A model generated the notes under the pieces. It ran no database searches, was not told the origin of the DNA, and saw nothing but the letters and a program-made list of their open reading frames with translations. A stretch of 64,000 nt of DNA from assembly GCA_963377175.1 (NCBI GenBank), contig CAUJNA010002946.1:424328-488327 (forward strand). Direction: 5' to 3'. Positions within the stretch are counted from its first letter, which is position 1, and the number at the start of each line of letters is the position of its first letter. Below are positions 10,975-20,703 of this stretch, piece after piece. The translations under genes and the position numbers were made by a program. The DNA comes from Effrenium voratum (taxonomy: Eukaryota > Sar > Dinophyceae > Suessiales > Symbiodiniaceae).

Positions 10975-11371
10975 GCAACTTGCATGCTTCCTCGTGCAGT
11001 GGTATTGTTAAGGCAAGTCAGAGGCTTGTTTCCTTTTCGCCTGACGATTGAACGTTGCTTTGAACATGTTGAACCGACAATACATGGCCTCCCATGTTTT
11101 GGCTTCGGGGGTTGTCAAAGTCAGAACATGGGGTTCCTTGTCCAATTACCCCCAAGGGCAATTGTAGCATGGTCACCCCTTCTACTTGGAGATGCTAGGG
11201 ATGGGATTCTCTATGGGGGTTTGACCACCGACGATCGTCCGCGCAAGAAGTTGTGTCTTTTTTTCTCGCCCGCCGTGGTCCTACTGTGCAACAGACATCA
11301 AACAGAATGAGTAGGAGTTGTGACAATAGATCACTTAGGGGTGGCTCTGAACATGCCGCAATCCATGGCAG
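10975..11371. other. Intron of the rhodopsin-like gene
   Basis: GC donor to ATGGCAG acceptor, 397 bases, nothing else recognised. Confidence 0.6.
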
Positions 11372-11482
11372 GCTCTTTCGCGGCTGGTGACCAAGCTCAG
11401 CGGCCTCTCTACCGCCTTCGTGTCTTTGCTTCGAGGCAAGCCGGAACAGGACATGGCAAAGCAAAGCGCTGTAATTGAATAG
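11372..11482 (+). CDS. Rhodopsin-like gene, C-terminal exon
   Basis: Joins in phase 0 after the helix G exon: ALSRLVTKLSGLSTAFVSLL is followed by RGKPEQDMAKQSAVIE and a TAG at 11480-11482. The 36-residue tail is soluble and charged, as expected for the cytoplasmic C-terminus. The exact phase match and immediate stop support it as the last exon. Confidence 0.65.
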   Translation, partial: ALSRLVTKLSGLSTAFVSLLRGKPEQDMAKQSAVIE

Positions 11483-12437
11483 AACACGAAGAAGGCCTGT
11501 CAGCCACAACCGTAGGCACATGTTTTGTTTGCTTAACAAGGTATATCCTTATTGCACTTTGTTCAGAGAGTCAAGCGCAGTTTTGGGTTGTACTGCAGTA
11601 CGCAGCAGAATGCGACATGTTTGCAACGATATGCATTTGATCTCTCGTGTTCCATTGGTGATCCTCATAGCGAGCATCGACGTTTCACGGGGGTCCAATG
11701 TGTTTTTGTATTCGTTGGGTTGACGCACTACTGACCCGCCAACGAGAGTCTTATGTTGGGTCAGCCCAAAAGGCCTCAAAGACAAACGGCCTTAAGATGC
11801 TTAAACATTTGTTTTTAGGCATAGAACTTTTCGACCTGGATATGCCCCTTATGTAAGGACATGTTTGGCCCCATGCTTTCAGTGCTGCAAAAGGGAGCCT
11901 TGATGGGCCTGTCACAATTTGCAGCCCGAGCCCTGCTATCGATTGCCCTCTCAATGTCCAACATGTGTATTTGTTCCTCGACTTTCTCGGGAACCCCAGT
12001 TGGACGCTGGTCTTTTTATTCCGGAGACTCTCTTTTTGTTGTTGTTCGAAGGTCAATTACACGCCTTTTTCAAAGGGATCCCTTATTTCAGGAACCGCCT
12101 AAGAGTCAGTGTTTGCAATTGCTGCGAATGGGTCCTTTCCCCCTTATTCTGGTCCTTGGTTTTCCTCTGGTCCAAAATGCAACTATCCATCTTTTGGGGA
12201 ATATTCAACTATAGCAGCAAAGCAACAAGCTCAACTTCCACTTGGGTCCCTGCAAGCTGCTCCGAACCACTCTAAAGCTATTTGGGCAGAGACCCCTAAG
12301 CTTCCATTGGGTGGTGGGAACCGCCCCAACTCAACTAAAGGCAAAAAAAACCAACCAGTTGAACTGCCATTTGGGTGGCGGGGATCTCCCCCTAAGACCG
12401 CCCCAAACCGCCCCAAGCCGCCCCAAGCCGCCCGCAG
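11483..12437. other. Intergenic region or 5' intron of the next gene
   Basis: Between the rhodopsin stop and the next exon candidate. Several CCGCCCCAA-type short repeats occur at 12395-12432. No start codon for the following gene could be chosen. Confidence 0.4.
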
Positions 12438-12576
12438 GCAGCTTCGACCACGTGCTCAGCTGCTCCGTGGACCGCAGCGGCAGCTGCTTCCTCAAGGCCA
12501 ACGGCCGCGAAGTGGCGGCCTTGAGCCGCTTCCTCGGCAGATCCGCCCAAGCCTCGGAGAAACGGAGGGAGGGAAG
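12438..12576 (+). CDS. Exon of the unidentified membrane-protein gene or an adjacent gene
   Basis: GC-rich block after CGCCCGCAG. The best frame reads SFDHVLSCSVDRSGSCFLKA, then NGREVAALSRFLGRSAQASE, and can end at the canonical donor AAG|GTATAG (phase 2) or at earlier GC/GT donors in phase 0. The peptide is cysteine- and charge-rich and soluble. No domain recognised. Confidence 0.5.
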
Positions 12577-13293
12577 GTATAGCTCCATTTCCTGATTGAA
12601 TATTTACATATGTATACATATATATATATATGCATTATCCTATTTTCTTCTGAATATAATTATCTTCTTTTAAAGACTGATTTTAATGTTTGTTGCATCT
12701 GCTTTGCGGCCGGTGGTCCGAACCCTGCAAGTTGTCTCTTTTGGCACGGGTCTCTTCCCTTTAAAACGCCGGTGAAACTGCCTCATGTAAAAATATTTCA
12801 GCATCCCTCGCCGGGCGCTGGATTGGTTTGAAGGCTGGAACCAAGCCCTTGGTGCCCACTTGCCCAAAAGACACATGAACCGGCCCCATGGCATATCCTG
12901 GAACCGCCTTGTGGCCTCGTGTTGAGTTGTCGAAAGCGGTTTGCCCACGCTCAGCGCTGGAGGTTTGGTCGAATCTCTTGGGGTTACCTGGAAGGTGCTG
13001 CCGGTTTCCGTTAGGTGAAGGAGGATGCGGGCACCTTTAATGAGCTCTTGTGCAAGGAAGAGCAGGACTTGACCTGAGGGCAAAGGTTCACACCACCATG
13101 CTCTGTTCTGTGTGTGTGTGTGGGATCGTGTCAACGATTCATGTGCAGCTGTGTTGCTTCGCAACATTGATCAATGAAACTCACACAAGGAGACTGAATT
13201 TGGGAGTACAGTCGCATTTGGCTTTGGCTGTCTCAAAACTGCCTTGCGACGAACTATAGGGGCGTGCCATGTTCCCTCACCACCCAAGCTGTC

Positions 13294-13383
13294 ACCACCA
13301 TCCTCCTCCTCCTCCTCCTCCTCCTCCTCCTCCTCCTCCTCGTGATCGTCATCACCATCACCACACCATCACCATCGCTATAC

Positions 13384-13432
<49 letters not shown>

Positions 13433-13500
13433 TATTATCACCATCCTCATCCTCGTCATCGTCATCGCCATCGTCATCATCGCCATCATGATCATCATCC
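13294..13500. repeat. TCC then ATC trinucleotide arrays
   Basis: About 14 TCC units (13301-13342) followed, after a short spacer, by about 16 ATC units (13384-13434) and a degenerate ATC/GTC tail. Confidence 0.95.
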
Positions 13501-13565
13501 GTACCACTTTCAGAATCGTTGCCCCACCCACCAACTCACCCACCCACCCGCCCGCCACCCACCAG

Positions 13566-13984
13566 ACCCCACCCCACCCCACCCCACCCCACCCCACCCC
13601 ACCCCACCCCACCCCACCCCACCCCACCCCACCCCACCCCACCCCACCCCACCCCACCCCACCCCACCCCACCCCACCCCACCCCACCCCACCCCACCCC
13701 ACCCCACCCCACCCCACCCCACCCCACCCCACCCCACCCCACCCCACCCCACCCCACCCCACCCCACCCCACCCCACCCCACCCCACCCCACCCCACCCC
13801 ACCCCACCCCACCCCACCCCACCCCACCCCACCCCACCCACCCCACCCCACCCCACCCCACCCCACCCCACCCCACCCCACCCCACCCCACCCCACCCCA
13901 CCCCACCCCACCCCACCCCACCCCACCCCCCCACCCCACCCCACCCCACCCCACCCCACCCCACCCCACCCCACCCCACCCCAC
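13566..13984. repeat. CCCCA pentanucleotide array (about 84 units)
   Basis: Near-perfect CCCCA repeat. A one-base contraction near 13838 and an insertion near 13926-13932 shift the frame, so the array is three phase blocks. The minus strand is (TGGGG)n. Confidence 0.97.
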
Positions 13985-14650
13985 CCACCGACCGACACAT
14001 ACACAGCTACATACCCACCCAACCAGGCAACAAACCAATTACCCACCCAGCATTCGCCCAAGGAATAGGGAATCTTGAGTCTGCATTCCCCTGAAAGTAA
14101 AGGTTTCTTTATTGATTCCATAGACAGTCTTATGTCAAACTATGAATCTAGATAACGAGAAAAAAGAAAGGCTCAAGCCTACTGAATTGCTTGACCCAGT
14201 GCATTTGAGCAACTTTGTCAAGCTCGGACGCATTGCCTCAGGAGCTGTTCGCAAACTATGTCAAGAATGCTTTGCGCCAGTCGGAGAACCAGATGCAGAA
14301 TGCAACCGTAGATTTGTCGAAGGACACAGCAGAAGAGAGATTTCAATTATGAAGATCAGGATTGAAATGTTGTAAGCGAGGTGATTGACTGATAGGCTCC
14401 ATGGTGATTTAGTCAGGGCACCTCTTTCTCGAGAAGGTGTTGAAGCGGAAATCCAAGAGAAGCAGCTGCCATGATTGACATGCCCTGAGCGTACAAAAAG
14501 AGAGCCCTTCGTGTGGCCTGTCTCAACCTGTTGGAATATGACCCCTCCCCCACAAAAGGTATCAAAAGGTGCTCATTTCACTGATGTTCAACCCCTCACA
14601 AAAGGGGGCTTCAATGATTCAACCTTTTGAAGCCCGTCAGATCTCACCAG

Positions 14651-14728
14651 GATGCAGAGCCGCCAGTGGCACACGCCCTGCAAGTGCACTTGCAGACTCG
14701 TTCAACGCCCGACGAGCAGACGGAGCTT
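14651..14728 (+). CDS. Exon candidate, unidentified gene
   Basis: After ATCTCACCAG with AG|G border, 26 codons in phase 0: DAEPPVAHALQVHLQTRSTP, then DEQTEL, ending at a consensus donor GTGAGT. Composition and both splice sites support a real exon. Function unknown. Confidence 0.55.
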
Positions 14729-15843
14729 GTGAGTGCTCCAGCCTCAGCATTTTGGTTGACAGGAGTCTCGGAAGGGATCTCTGTGGTGCATTGTGGGGAG
14801 AAAGAATCGAGTTTTGCCTTCTCGGAGCTTATGGCTGGTTTCCCAAAACCTGCCTTTTGAGTCCATGAAACAAGTTAAAGTATCAAATATACTATTGTTT
14901 CCACCACAAAGCAATGCTGAAAACAGGTATCATATTGTGCCTTTTGCTTCAATGAAACCCTCAATATGTGTTCTCGGCCCACAGCAAGGATTTATTTCCA
15001 ACTTCTGCTTGGACAGCGACGTATTGCAAGTCGGACACGACTTACCGCGGAACGTCGCAATTGTTTCACTTGTGCAATGTTTAGAAACTCAAGCAGAGTC
15101 TCGGTGTCCATGCAGTTGCGGCCCCGCATAAGAACAACATAGGCCATGGTACTCCGTGCTTGCATCATGTTTGCAGCCAAAGGCTCAACAGCAATACATG
15201 ACCTCATACCGGGCGTATGACTTCTGAGGCAGAGCAGGCAAACTCTGAGGAAGAGTCTGCTCATTCCCACGCGGTCAAGTTTTTAGGCCCTGTTCAACAT
15301 TCATGGAGTTCCTAATCCGGACAACTTCCCAGAATGCTACCACGACATTCCTAGGTCAACAATCAGTTATCACTGTGACACTATCCTGTCTCAGAGGATA
15401 CACCCATCATATCTTCAAATTGAGCAAGACTGGCTGATGTTTAGCAGCAATATATCTAGGCAAACCTAGTCGGCAAGAACGTTGATGGGACTATCGAAGT
15501 CGCCCTGCTGTTTGTGGGCGACCAATGTTGGCATGCTCACAAATTTGAAATTGTACTTCGACATGCACACATCATCCACTGAACTTTGTCAACCTCTAGT
15601 TCCAATTTTTGGGTCGTTCCCCCAAAAGCAACACAGCATCACGATTTCTGCTTTTTTGCCTTCTGAAACCAGCTGTGCAAGTGGCACCCTCCGAACGGCC
15701 ATGATTTCTTTATGGGGGAAACCACAACATGCCCCCCCCCCTTCCCCTGACATCAACCCCTCCTTCCCCCGGGATTTCTGATGTCCACCAAAGGATCCCT
15801 TGAAATTCCCACGCGCGCAGCTGGTCCCTCGCCTGCCATGGAG
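14729..15843. other. Probable intron
   Basis: AT-richer DNA with no exon recognised; a C-run lies at 15730-15740. Confidence 0.4.
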
Positions 15844-15963
15844 CTCCCAGTGCTGGCCTTCGCCACTGCTCTTGGCCACTGGGCCCTTTTTCTGGTGCCG
15901 TCGGGGATGCCCTGGGCGCTCGGCTGGAGCACCTGGAAGCTGGAGAGCCCCAAAGCCGGCCAG
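15844..15963 (+). CDS. Exon with hydrophobic segment, unidentified membrane protein
   Basis: After CCATGGAG, phase 0, the peptide LPVLAFATALGHWALFLVPS continues to GMPWALGWSTWKLESPKAGQ and ends CAG|GAAAGG (GA donor). The first half is a likely membrane span. An alternative is that the ATG at 15838 is the gene's start, preceded by an AG acceptor at 15820 that could take a spliced leader. Confidence 0.55.
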
Positions 15964-16298
15964 GAAAGGGACATCGGAGGTCCCAAGATGTCTTGAAAGT
16001 TGATGAAGAACAACACAGAAATGATAAGAGTGATCATGGCCCGGGAACTCTGATCTTTATTTGTTATAGGGAGCCGTGACGTATATAACCATCCTGGCTC
16101 AAACGGTGTGTCCGAAATGTCTATGGTTGGGGCCCTCCCAATTGTTTTCTCCAAAAAAGAGGCACCGTTTTCCAATGTTGCGAAGCACTGGGATTGCGTG
16201 TTTTCCCAGAGCATTCCTTTTTCGAGCGATGTTGGACCAAGTGGGATAAATGTCTTGTTGGAACGATCTCTTCCAGGCGGAAATTCAGTTGGACGCAG

Positions 16299-16352
16299 GA
16301 CGCACCCGCCATGGGCTTCAAGGCGATAGACGCGCCTTTGCTGCCCAGTTCG
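16299..16352 (+). CDS. Small exon, unidentified membrane protein
   Basis: After GGACGCAG, reads DAPAMGFKAIDAPLLPSS in phase 0 and can leave at TCG|GCATCC, joining the next exon in frame as LLPSS|VDALFEDF. Support is splice phase and GC-rich texture only. Confidence 0.4.
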
Positions 16353-16759
16353 GCATCCTTTGTGTTGCATGTGTTGAAGATATCTCTGTCAGAGGCATTT
16401 AGATTTCACTAGTTTTTCCTGTTTGGATCCTTGTTGGGCTTTGTTGGTCTAGTTAATCCAGGGTCGCTCAATTGGTTGCGAGCGTGCCTGCTATTTGTGT
16501 GTCCAACAGCGGTGACTTAGGCAATCATACATGCAAAGCAAGCACTCCAAGCGAGACAGACAAGCCAAATAGATGGCGGGGAAGGAATTATGGCAACTTC
16601 GTAGAGCTGTGGGCAAACGCCATTCCCTAACATAGGATTGGCAAATTTGATCCCCTTCCTGGCAAATCTGCGAAAGCGACACTTCCCCAGAACGGTTGAG
16701 AGAGGACAATACTTGTTTGTTTTGGACATGCGCACAGTGCTGGAATGGATTTGTTCCAG

Positions 16760-16886
16760 GTGGATGCCTTGTTCGAGGACTTTATCGACTCCTTTCAGCG
16801 CAAGAGAAGTTTCTACGATCGCTGGGGCACCTATGTCTTCGTCGTGGCCATGTACAGCACACCGCTGGCCTTCCTTTTGTTCTACT
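16760..16886 (+). CDS. Exon with basic loop and transmembrane segment
   Basis: After TTGTTCCAG, phase 0: VDALFEDFIDSFQRKRSFYD is followed by a span, RWGTYVFVVAMYSTPLAFLL. The donor TAC T|GCATACC leaves phase 1. The charged loop before a helix suggests a cytoplasmic-to-membrane transition. The RWGTYVFVVxxYxxP string loosely recalls a 7TM receptor helix, but not enough to name a family. Confidence 0.6.
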
Positions 16887-17182
16887 GCATACCGAATTGG
16901 CCAATGATTCCGACTTAGCAAGTTGTTGCTGGTTGCTAACATTTGCTAAATAGGCCACAACATGATTTATGCGATCTCCCCAAAAGAGAGCCATTGTTCC
17001 AGATCCGGTTGCTATGACATTATAGACGTTCGGGTATCCATTAAGTGTCCAACTGCACTCTCAAGGGCTGTCAGATTTGGCTTCTAGCAGCGAAGCAATG
17101 CTACTTGGTGACCCATTCGGCAACCTCTGATTTGGCAAGACTGGTCGGCTTTTGGGAAATGCCTATAAGAAACGGTCACGGG

Positions 17183-17250
17183 GTCGTTTGTGCATTCAAT
17201 CCTGGTGTCGTTTCTGCATTCAATCCTGGCGTCATCTGTGCATTCAATGC
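17183..17250 (+). repeat. 24-bp unit tandem array, forward
   Basis: Nearly three copies of a unit beginning GTCGTTTGTGCATTCAATCC; the third is shorter and diverged. Confidence 0.85.
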
Positions 17251-17696
17251 TTTTTGGGCTCACAGGCATGATGATGGACTTGATGATTTAGGTGATCGGG
17301 GCTGACAGCTTGTGCTCTCTTGGCATGGTAAATATGTCCTCCCCTAAAGAACAGAAAGGCTGAACTATCCATATTGGCCTGTGCGATTAAGAGGTATTGA
17401 TGGGTCAGTGAACTCCCCCACCCCCCACGCCCGGCCCCCTCCCCCCCACCCAGCAGACTGCACGTGTCCCCCCCGCCCAGCAGACTGCACGTGTCATGTG
17501 CAACACGCCCGGCCCACTTCCCCCCGCCCACCCAGCACAGCGCACGTACCACCCCCCTCCCCCAGGTCACGCAGTGACACGCAGTGTGCTTCGACCCCTG
17601 CTCCCCTCCCACTTTGTCTCGTGCAGCACGCCTCTTCCCCCACCCGCTCCCAGCCTAGTGTACGCGCGCCCTTTGCTGGGGTGGACACTTCCGGCC

Positions 17697-17793
17697 GTGA
17701 ATGCGCGAATGACCCCAACATCGCGTGCGCAAATGACCCGGTGGCATTGAATGCGCGAATGACTCCCAGATTGTGTGCGGAGATGACTCTGCC
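17697..17793 (-). repeat. 24-bp unit tandem array, inverted copy
   Basis: Four diverged 24-base units (core GAATGCGCGAATGAC) that are the reverse complement of the 17183-17250 unit (GTCATTCGCGCATTCAATGC against GTCGTTTGTGCATTCAATCC). Together they form a fold-back with a loop of about 450 bases. Confidence 0.8.
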
Positions 17794-17996
17794 ACCATAA
17801 GAAACAACGATCAGCACAGAACATATAGCTAACTACACGCGACTCAAACCTATCGTTGGTTAACACAATGAGGGACCTTTTTGGGAAACCACTGGAACCG
17901 TGCGGAAAGAAGACAGACATTTAAGCCAAACCCCCACAAAAGGTCAACACCTCCTACCAGTTGGTTCCAGACCCAGCAACCCCCAGACCATCCCAG

Positions 17997-18149
17997 GCAC
18001 CGCATGAAGTTCTCGCGGGTGCTGCGTGGGCTCGGGTTTATGGGATCACTGGGCTGCGGTTTGCTCGGGCGAGTTGCTCCCGACAGCGGCCTTTTGTGCG
18101 GGAGGCTGGGGGCCGCCGTGTTCAGCTGCTCGGCGACAAGACTTGCTTA
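17997..18149 (+). CDS. GC-rich coding island, frame unresolved
   Basis: Starts after TCCCAG. One frame gives MKFSRVLRGLGFMGSLGCGL (ATG at 18004), the other ARASCSRQRPFVREAGGRRV. Both stay open to about 18150. The composition is exon-like, but I cannot tell which frame is used. Confidence 0.3.
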
Positions 18150-18764
18150 GATGAACAAGGAAACAAACACAGAAGGTTTGCTTGAAGCAAAATGGCCTGG
18201 CAGAGGGCGGTGTCCATTTGTTTCTTTGGGAACGTTACCTTTTGTAGTTACGGAAGCTCCGATTGACTAAGACTGATCTGAACAACCCGAATTATGATTG
18301 CTAATGGACCGGTTTCCTGTGCATGTGTTTTCCCTGAGGCTAACCAAAAAGGGGGAAACCCTCTAAATACTTCACGTAATTCAGCTGCTTGATCAAGTCT
18401 GGGTCGGGGGGGTGAAGGGGTGGTCCAAACAGTGGTTCGGTGGGCAAGCTGTTTGCCAAGTTCTCAGCCTTCAACCAGAATTGTCCTCTCTGTGATTTGT
18501 CTAGTTTGGGCAACCTATTGGTTGCTTCATTTGTTGTCCAACCAGTTGTGGCAACTGCTTTCAGTGCTTCCTAATTTTGTTTGCTGTCTCACTTGCAGCA
18601 CTTTGGCCACCGTTTACTCGTGCCTTTTTGCATAGCCATTTTTGCAATGGCATTTATGGAGATCTACTTTGGTTTTTTCCCGTTTTGGGGCACATGGCTC
18701 CCCGAACACGATCAGCATTGGTATCAACTAAGGCATCTCCCATATCGCAGTGAGATCTGGGCAG

Positions 18765-19487
18765 GCAAGCGTTGGCATGGTGCTGCATGCGAGCACCTGG
18801 ACATCAGTGGCCGTGATGTATCAGGCTTGCCAGATGTTGCGAACATGTTCGTACTGTGTTGCCATTTTGGGTGTCCACCAGCTTTCCCCTGACCCGCACA
18901 AAAAGTGTTGTTTGTTGGGGGGTCTGCTTCTGGTCAAGGATGCTCTAGCGGGAGTGGCTGCCACAATTGCCTTTCACGGCACTTGCATGGCCCTGTTGGC
19001 AGAGTTCGATACAGATGCAAATGATGCCGACGAGCAGTGGTGGTTGGAGGGGAATGGCAAAGACAGGTGGTCCATTGTACACAGGCTGGCGAGCCGTGCG
19101 GCAATGGCATCGCTGTTCCTCATGGCGCTTGCACTTGCAATGAGTACAAGACTTGGGCCGTTCATGCCGGGGGCGATCTTAGGCGGACACGTCACTTTGC
19201 AGGTCGCCGCTCTTGCTCTTGCCCTGGGACCAACGACTGCCATGCGTCAAGTGGCGGTCCTTTCGCTCTTTGGGCTGTCCGCCATCCTTGGATTGATGCT
19301 TGAATCTGTCAGCCTCTCGAATTCAGGGACGCTTTTTCTGCTACTTTGGTTCTTGGCGAAATGCTATGAAACTTCCTGGGCCAATCCCATGTTCAAAGTC
19401 TTCATGACCCTCGTGGCCATGCAAGTCGTTGGCACGAACCCCGGCCTGCTGCTGGAGATCCTGAACCCTGTGAATTTGTACGCTTAA
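18765..19487 (+). CDS. Long terminal exon of a multi-pass membrane protein
   Basis: A 240-codon open stretch ends in TAA (19485-19487); the acceptor is GGGCAG|GCAAGC. Hydrophobic spans include ASVGMVLHASTWTSVAVMYQ, LLLVKDALAGVAATIAFHGT, RAAMASLFLMALALAM, GHVTLQVAALALALG, VLSLFGLSAILGLMLE and GTLFLLLWFLAKCYE. An acidic hydrophilic loop (FDTDANDADEQWW) separates the second and third spans. The C-terminus is NPGLLLEILNPVNLYA. It is the longest non-repetitive reading frame in the window and far longer than the typical 60-nt exon nearby, so it may derive from a retrocopied or intron-poor segment. Topology suggests at least six spans in this exon. I do not recognise the family; a transporter or receptor are possibilities, not conclusions. 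Confidence 0.75.
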   Translation, partial: ASVGMVLHASTWTSVAVMYQACQMLRTCSYCVAILGVHQLSPDPHKKCCLLGGLLLVKDALAGVAATIAFHGTCMALLAEFDTDANDADEQWWLEGNGKDRWSIVHRLASRAAMASLFLMALALAMSTRLGPFMPGAILGGHVTLQVAALALALGPTTAMRQVAVLSLFGLSAILGLMLESVSLSNSGTLFLLLWFLAKCYETSWANPMFKVFMTLVAMQVVGTNPGLLLEILNPVNLYA

Positions 19488-20631
19488 GCACCTGGAAACA
19501 AACAAAACCGGAGCCATTGGCTAGACGCGGAGCGGCTTCTACCTGCGTGCAGCAGACACGGGAGGCATGCAGCTGCACTGGGCCTTGGGAGCTGCTCTTC
19601 GCTGAGATGGCCGCAAAGTTCGGTCGGTAAAGAGCGCACGGGGATGGAAGATCGGCTGCCTTGACAGCTCACGTGAAGCAAAGCAATTGTGCGTGCATGG
19701 AACTAGGGCATGACGTGTTTTGTGTTTCCTTAGGCCTTTCATGAGCTGGAAGCTTCTATCAGCTGCCTGTTTCGGGTAGTTGACCTGAAGGGAACCTTTA
19801 ACGTGTCCTTGAAGGAGCCCGCCACTTTCACCTGAGTGGCTGTCAAATTCAGGTCATTTGGGAAAGACGAGAATGGGGTGGAGGATGGAACTCTCGTCTC
19901 CCTTCTTTTAACAATGGACAGGGGTCGAAGGGCCATTGAATCCAGTAAATGATCTTGTCCGCGGTTACCATGAGCAAGGGGAAATATGTTGGTAGTCTTT
20001 CGACGACTGCTGGAGATTCGATGGGATGGAAGCCCAATGTTTGCAATCTTCCTGCAGAATGCGGAGGAAACTTCTGAAATATTTCAAACGTATAGCCAAT
20101 ATTAATATATTATGTAGTCTGGCGGGTTTGCAACTTTAGGGACCCCATATTGTCCAAACGGATCCCGTGAATCCTTTTGATTGGCCCACCAAGCCGCCTT
20201 GTTGTGGCTGCTTCTTGGAGGATGTATGCCTGGCAACACTTTGTTATTTGTGGGGGATTACAGCCCCCTTGAGGTCAACCCAGGAGTAACAACCGCCCTA
20301 GTTAAGAAGCAGGGGCGTTCCTTGGAAGGCCAGTGTGGCTACTTAACAGGCACTCGCTGAACCAACAAACCCAAAAGCAAGCAAGCAAAACGAACAAGCA
20401 TGCAAACGATCAACCAAACATAAGCAGACACTGCGGGGTTCATTTCTCAGAGGTCATGAAAATACCTGAACCAACAAGTGACCAGGGGGGCAAGACAAAC
20501 ATCAGAAGCAACTTCTTTGTTTTGGGAAAGAAGCACGCTACACGGCGGGCGGACGTTGATAAACATCTGGGGTACCCTTCTGCGGACGCGGAGGGTCCGG
20601 ACGTCGAGACGTCGACGCTGGTCGGAATGAG
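19488..20631. other. Intergenic or 5' intron
   Basis: Separates the membrane-protein stop from the next exon candidate. A CAAGCAAG-like patch lies at 20370-20410. Nothing else is supported. Confidence 0.4.
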
Positions 20632-20703
20632 GTCATGGTGCACCTCTCGCTGGTGCACGGGCCATGCCACAAGGCGGTCCTGGCCCTTCAGCTGGTGGCA
20701 CAG
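20632..20703 (+). CDS. Exon candidate, gene D
   Basis: VMVHLSLVHGPCHKAVLALQ, then LVAQ, after GGAATGAG and before CAG|GACCCA, phase 0 at both ends. The frame also stays open upstream through a GC-rich stretch (RRDVDAGRNE). No family recognised. Confidence 0.45.

Larger units (their letters stand above)
2802..11482 (+). other. Gene locus: divergent microbial-type rhodopsin
   Basis: Seven exons (4663-4845, 8518-8644, 8848-8968, 9140-9248, 10324-10412, 10896-10974, 11372-11482) join in one frame to 272 codons plus TAG. Six hydrophobic segments match helices B to G of type-1 (microbial) rhodopsins. Helix C carries the RYxxW..xPLL signature and helix G a lysine at the retinal Schiff-base position. 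Relative to bacteriorhodopsin numbering, position 85 is Glu, 89 Asn, 90 Val and 96 Leu; in helix F Trp182 is replaced by Phe, Pro186 by Gly and Trp189 by Tyr. Asp212 is replaced by Gly if helix G is aligned without gaps. Helix A and the start codon are not securely located. The family binds retinal in membranes as a pump, channel or sensor. The missing proton-donor Asp argues against an efficient outward proton pump, so a sensory or altered role is inferred. Confidence 0.7.
12577..14650. other. Intron or intergenic DNA with large microsatellites
   Basis: Holds the TCC/ATC trinucleotide arrays and the long CCCCA array. The very long frames predicted across 13.27-14.12 kb on both strands are translations of these repeats, not genes. 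Confidence 0.6.
16887..18764. other. Intron region with possible missed exons and a 24-bp inverted array
   Basis: Contains the 24-bp unit arrays (17183-17250 and 17697-17793), a C-rich tract (17405-17660) and a GC-rich block at 17997-18149 open in two frames. The block at 18599-18720 is hydrophobic in one frame (FCIAIFAMAFMEIYFGFFPF), but its junction to the exon at 18765 would need an intron of only 44 bases, so I did not call it. Confidence 0.4.
12438..19487 (+). other. Gene locus: unidentified multi-pass membrane protein
   Basis: Candidate exons at 12438, 14651, 15844, 16299 and 16760 share AG|G-type borders and mostly compatible phases. The locus ends with a 723-nt exon, stop at 19485-19487. 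The early part is soluble, then hydrophobic segments appear in the exons at 15844 and 16760 and at least five more in the last exon. One or more exons between 16887 and 18764 are not resolved. The family is not recognised. Membership of the 12438 and 14651 exons in the same gene is inferred from order and strand only. Confidence 0.45.

Noticed and set aside
13269..14121. Very long frames on both strands (up to 269 codons)
   Set aside because: They translate the TCC/ATC and CCCCA microsatellites (Ser, Ile, Pro-His-Pro and Gly-Trp runs); no coding texture.
18599..18720. Hydrophobic frame FCIAIFAMAFMEIYFGFFPF as an exon of the membrane protein
   Set aside because: AT-rich DNA yields hydrophobic codons by chance, and joining it to 18765 would need a 44-base intron and a phase that does not fit this frame.
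16760..19487. Frizzled or other GPCR identity for the membrane-protein gene
   Set aside because: Only one helix loosely resembles a 7TM receptor helix, and too many spans follow it in the last exon.
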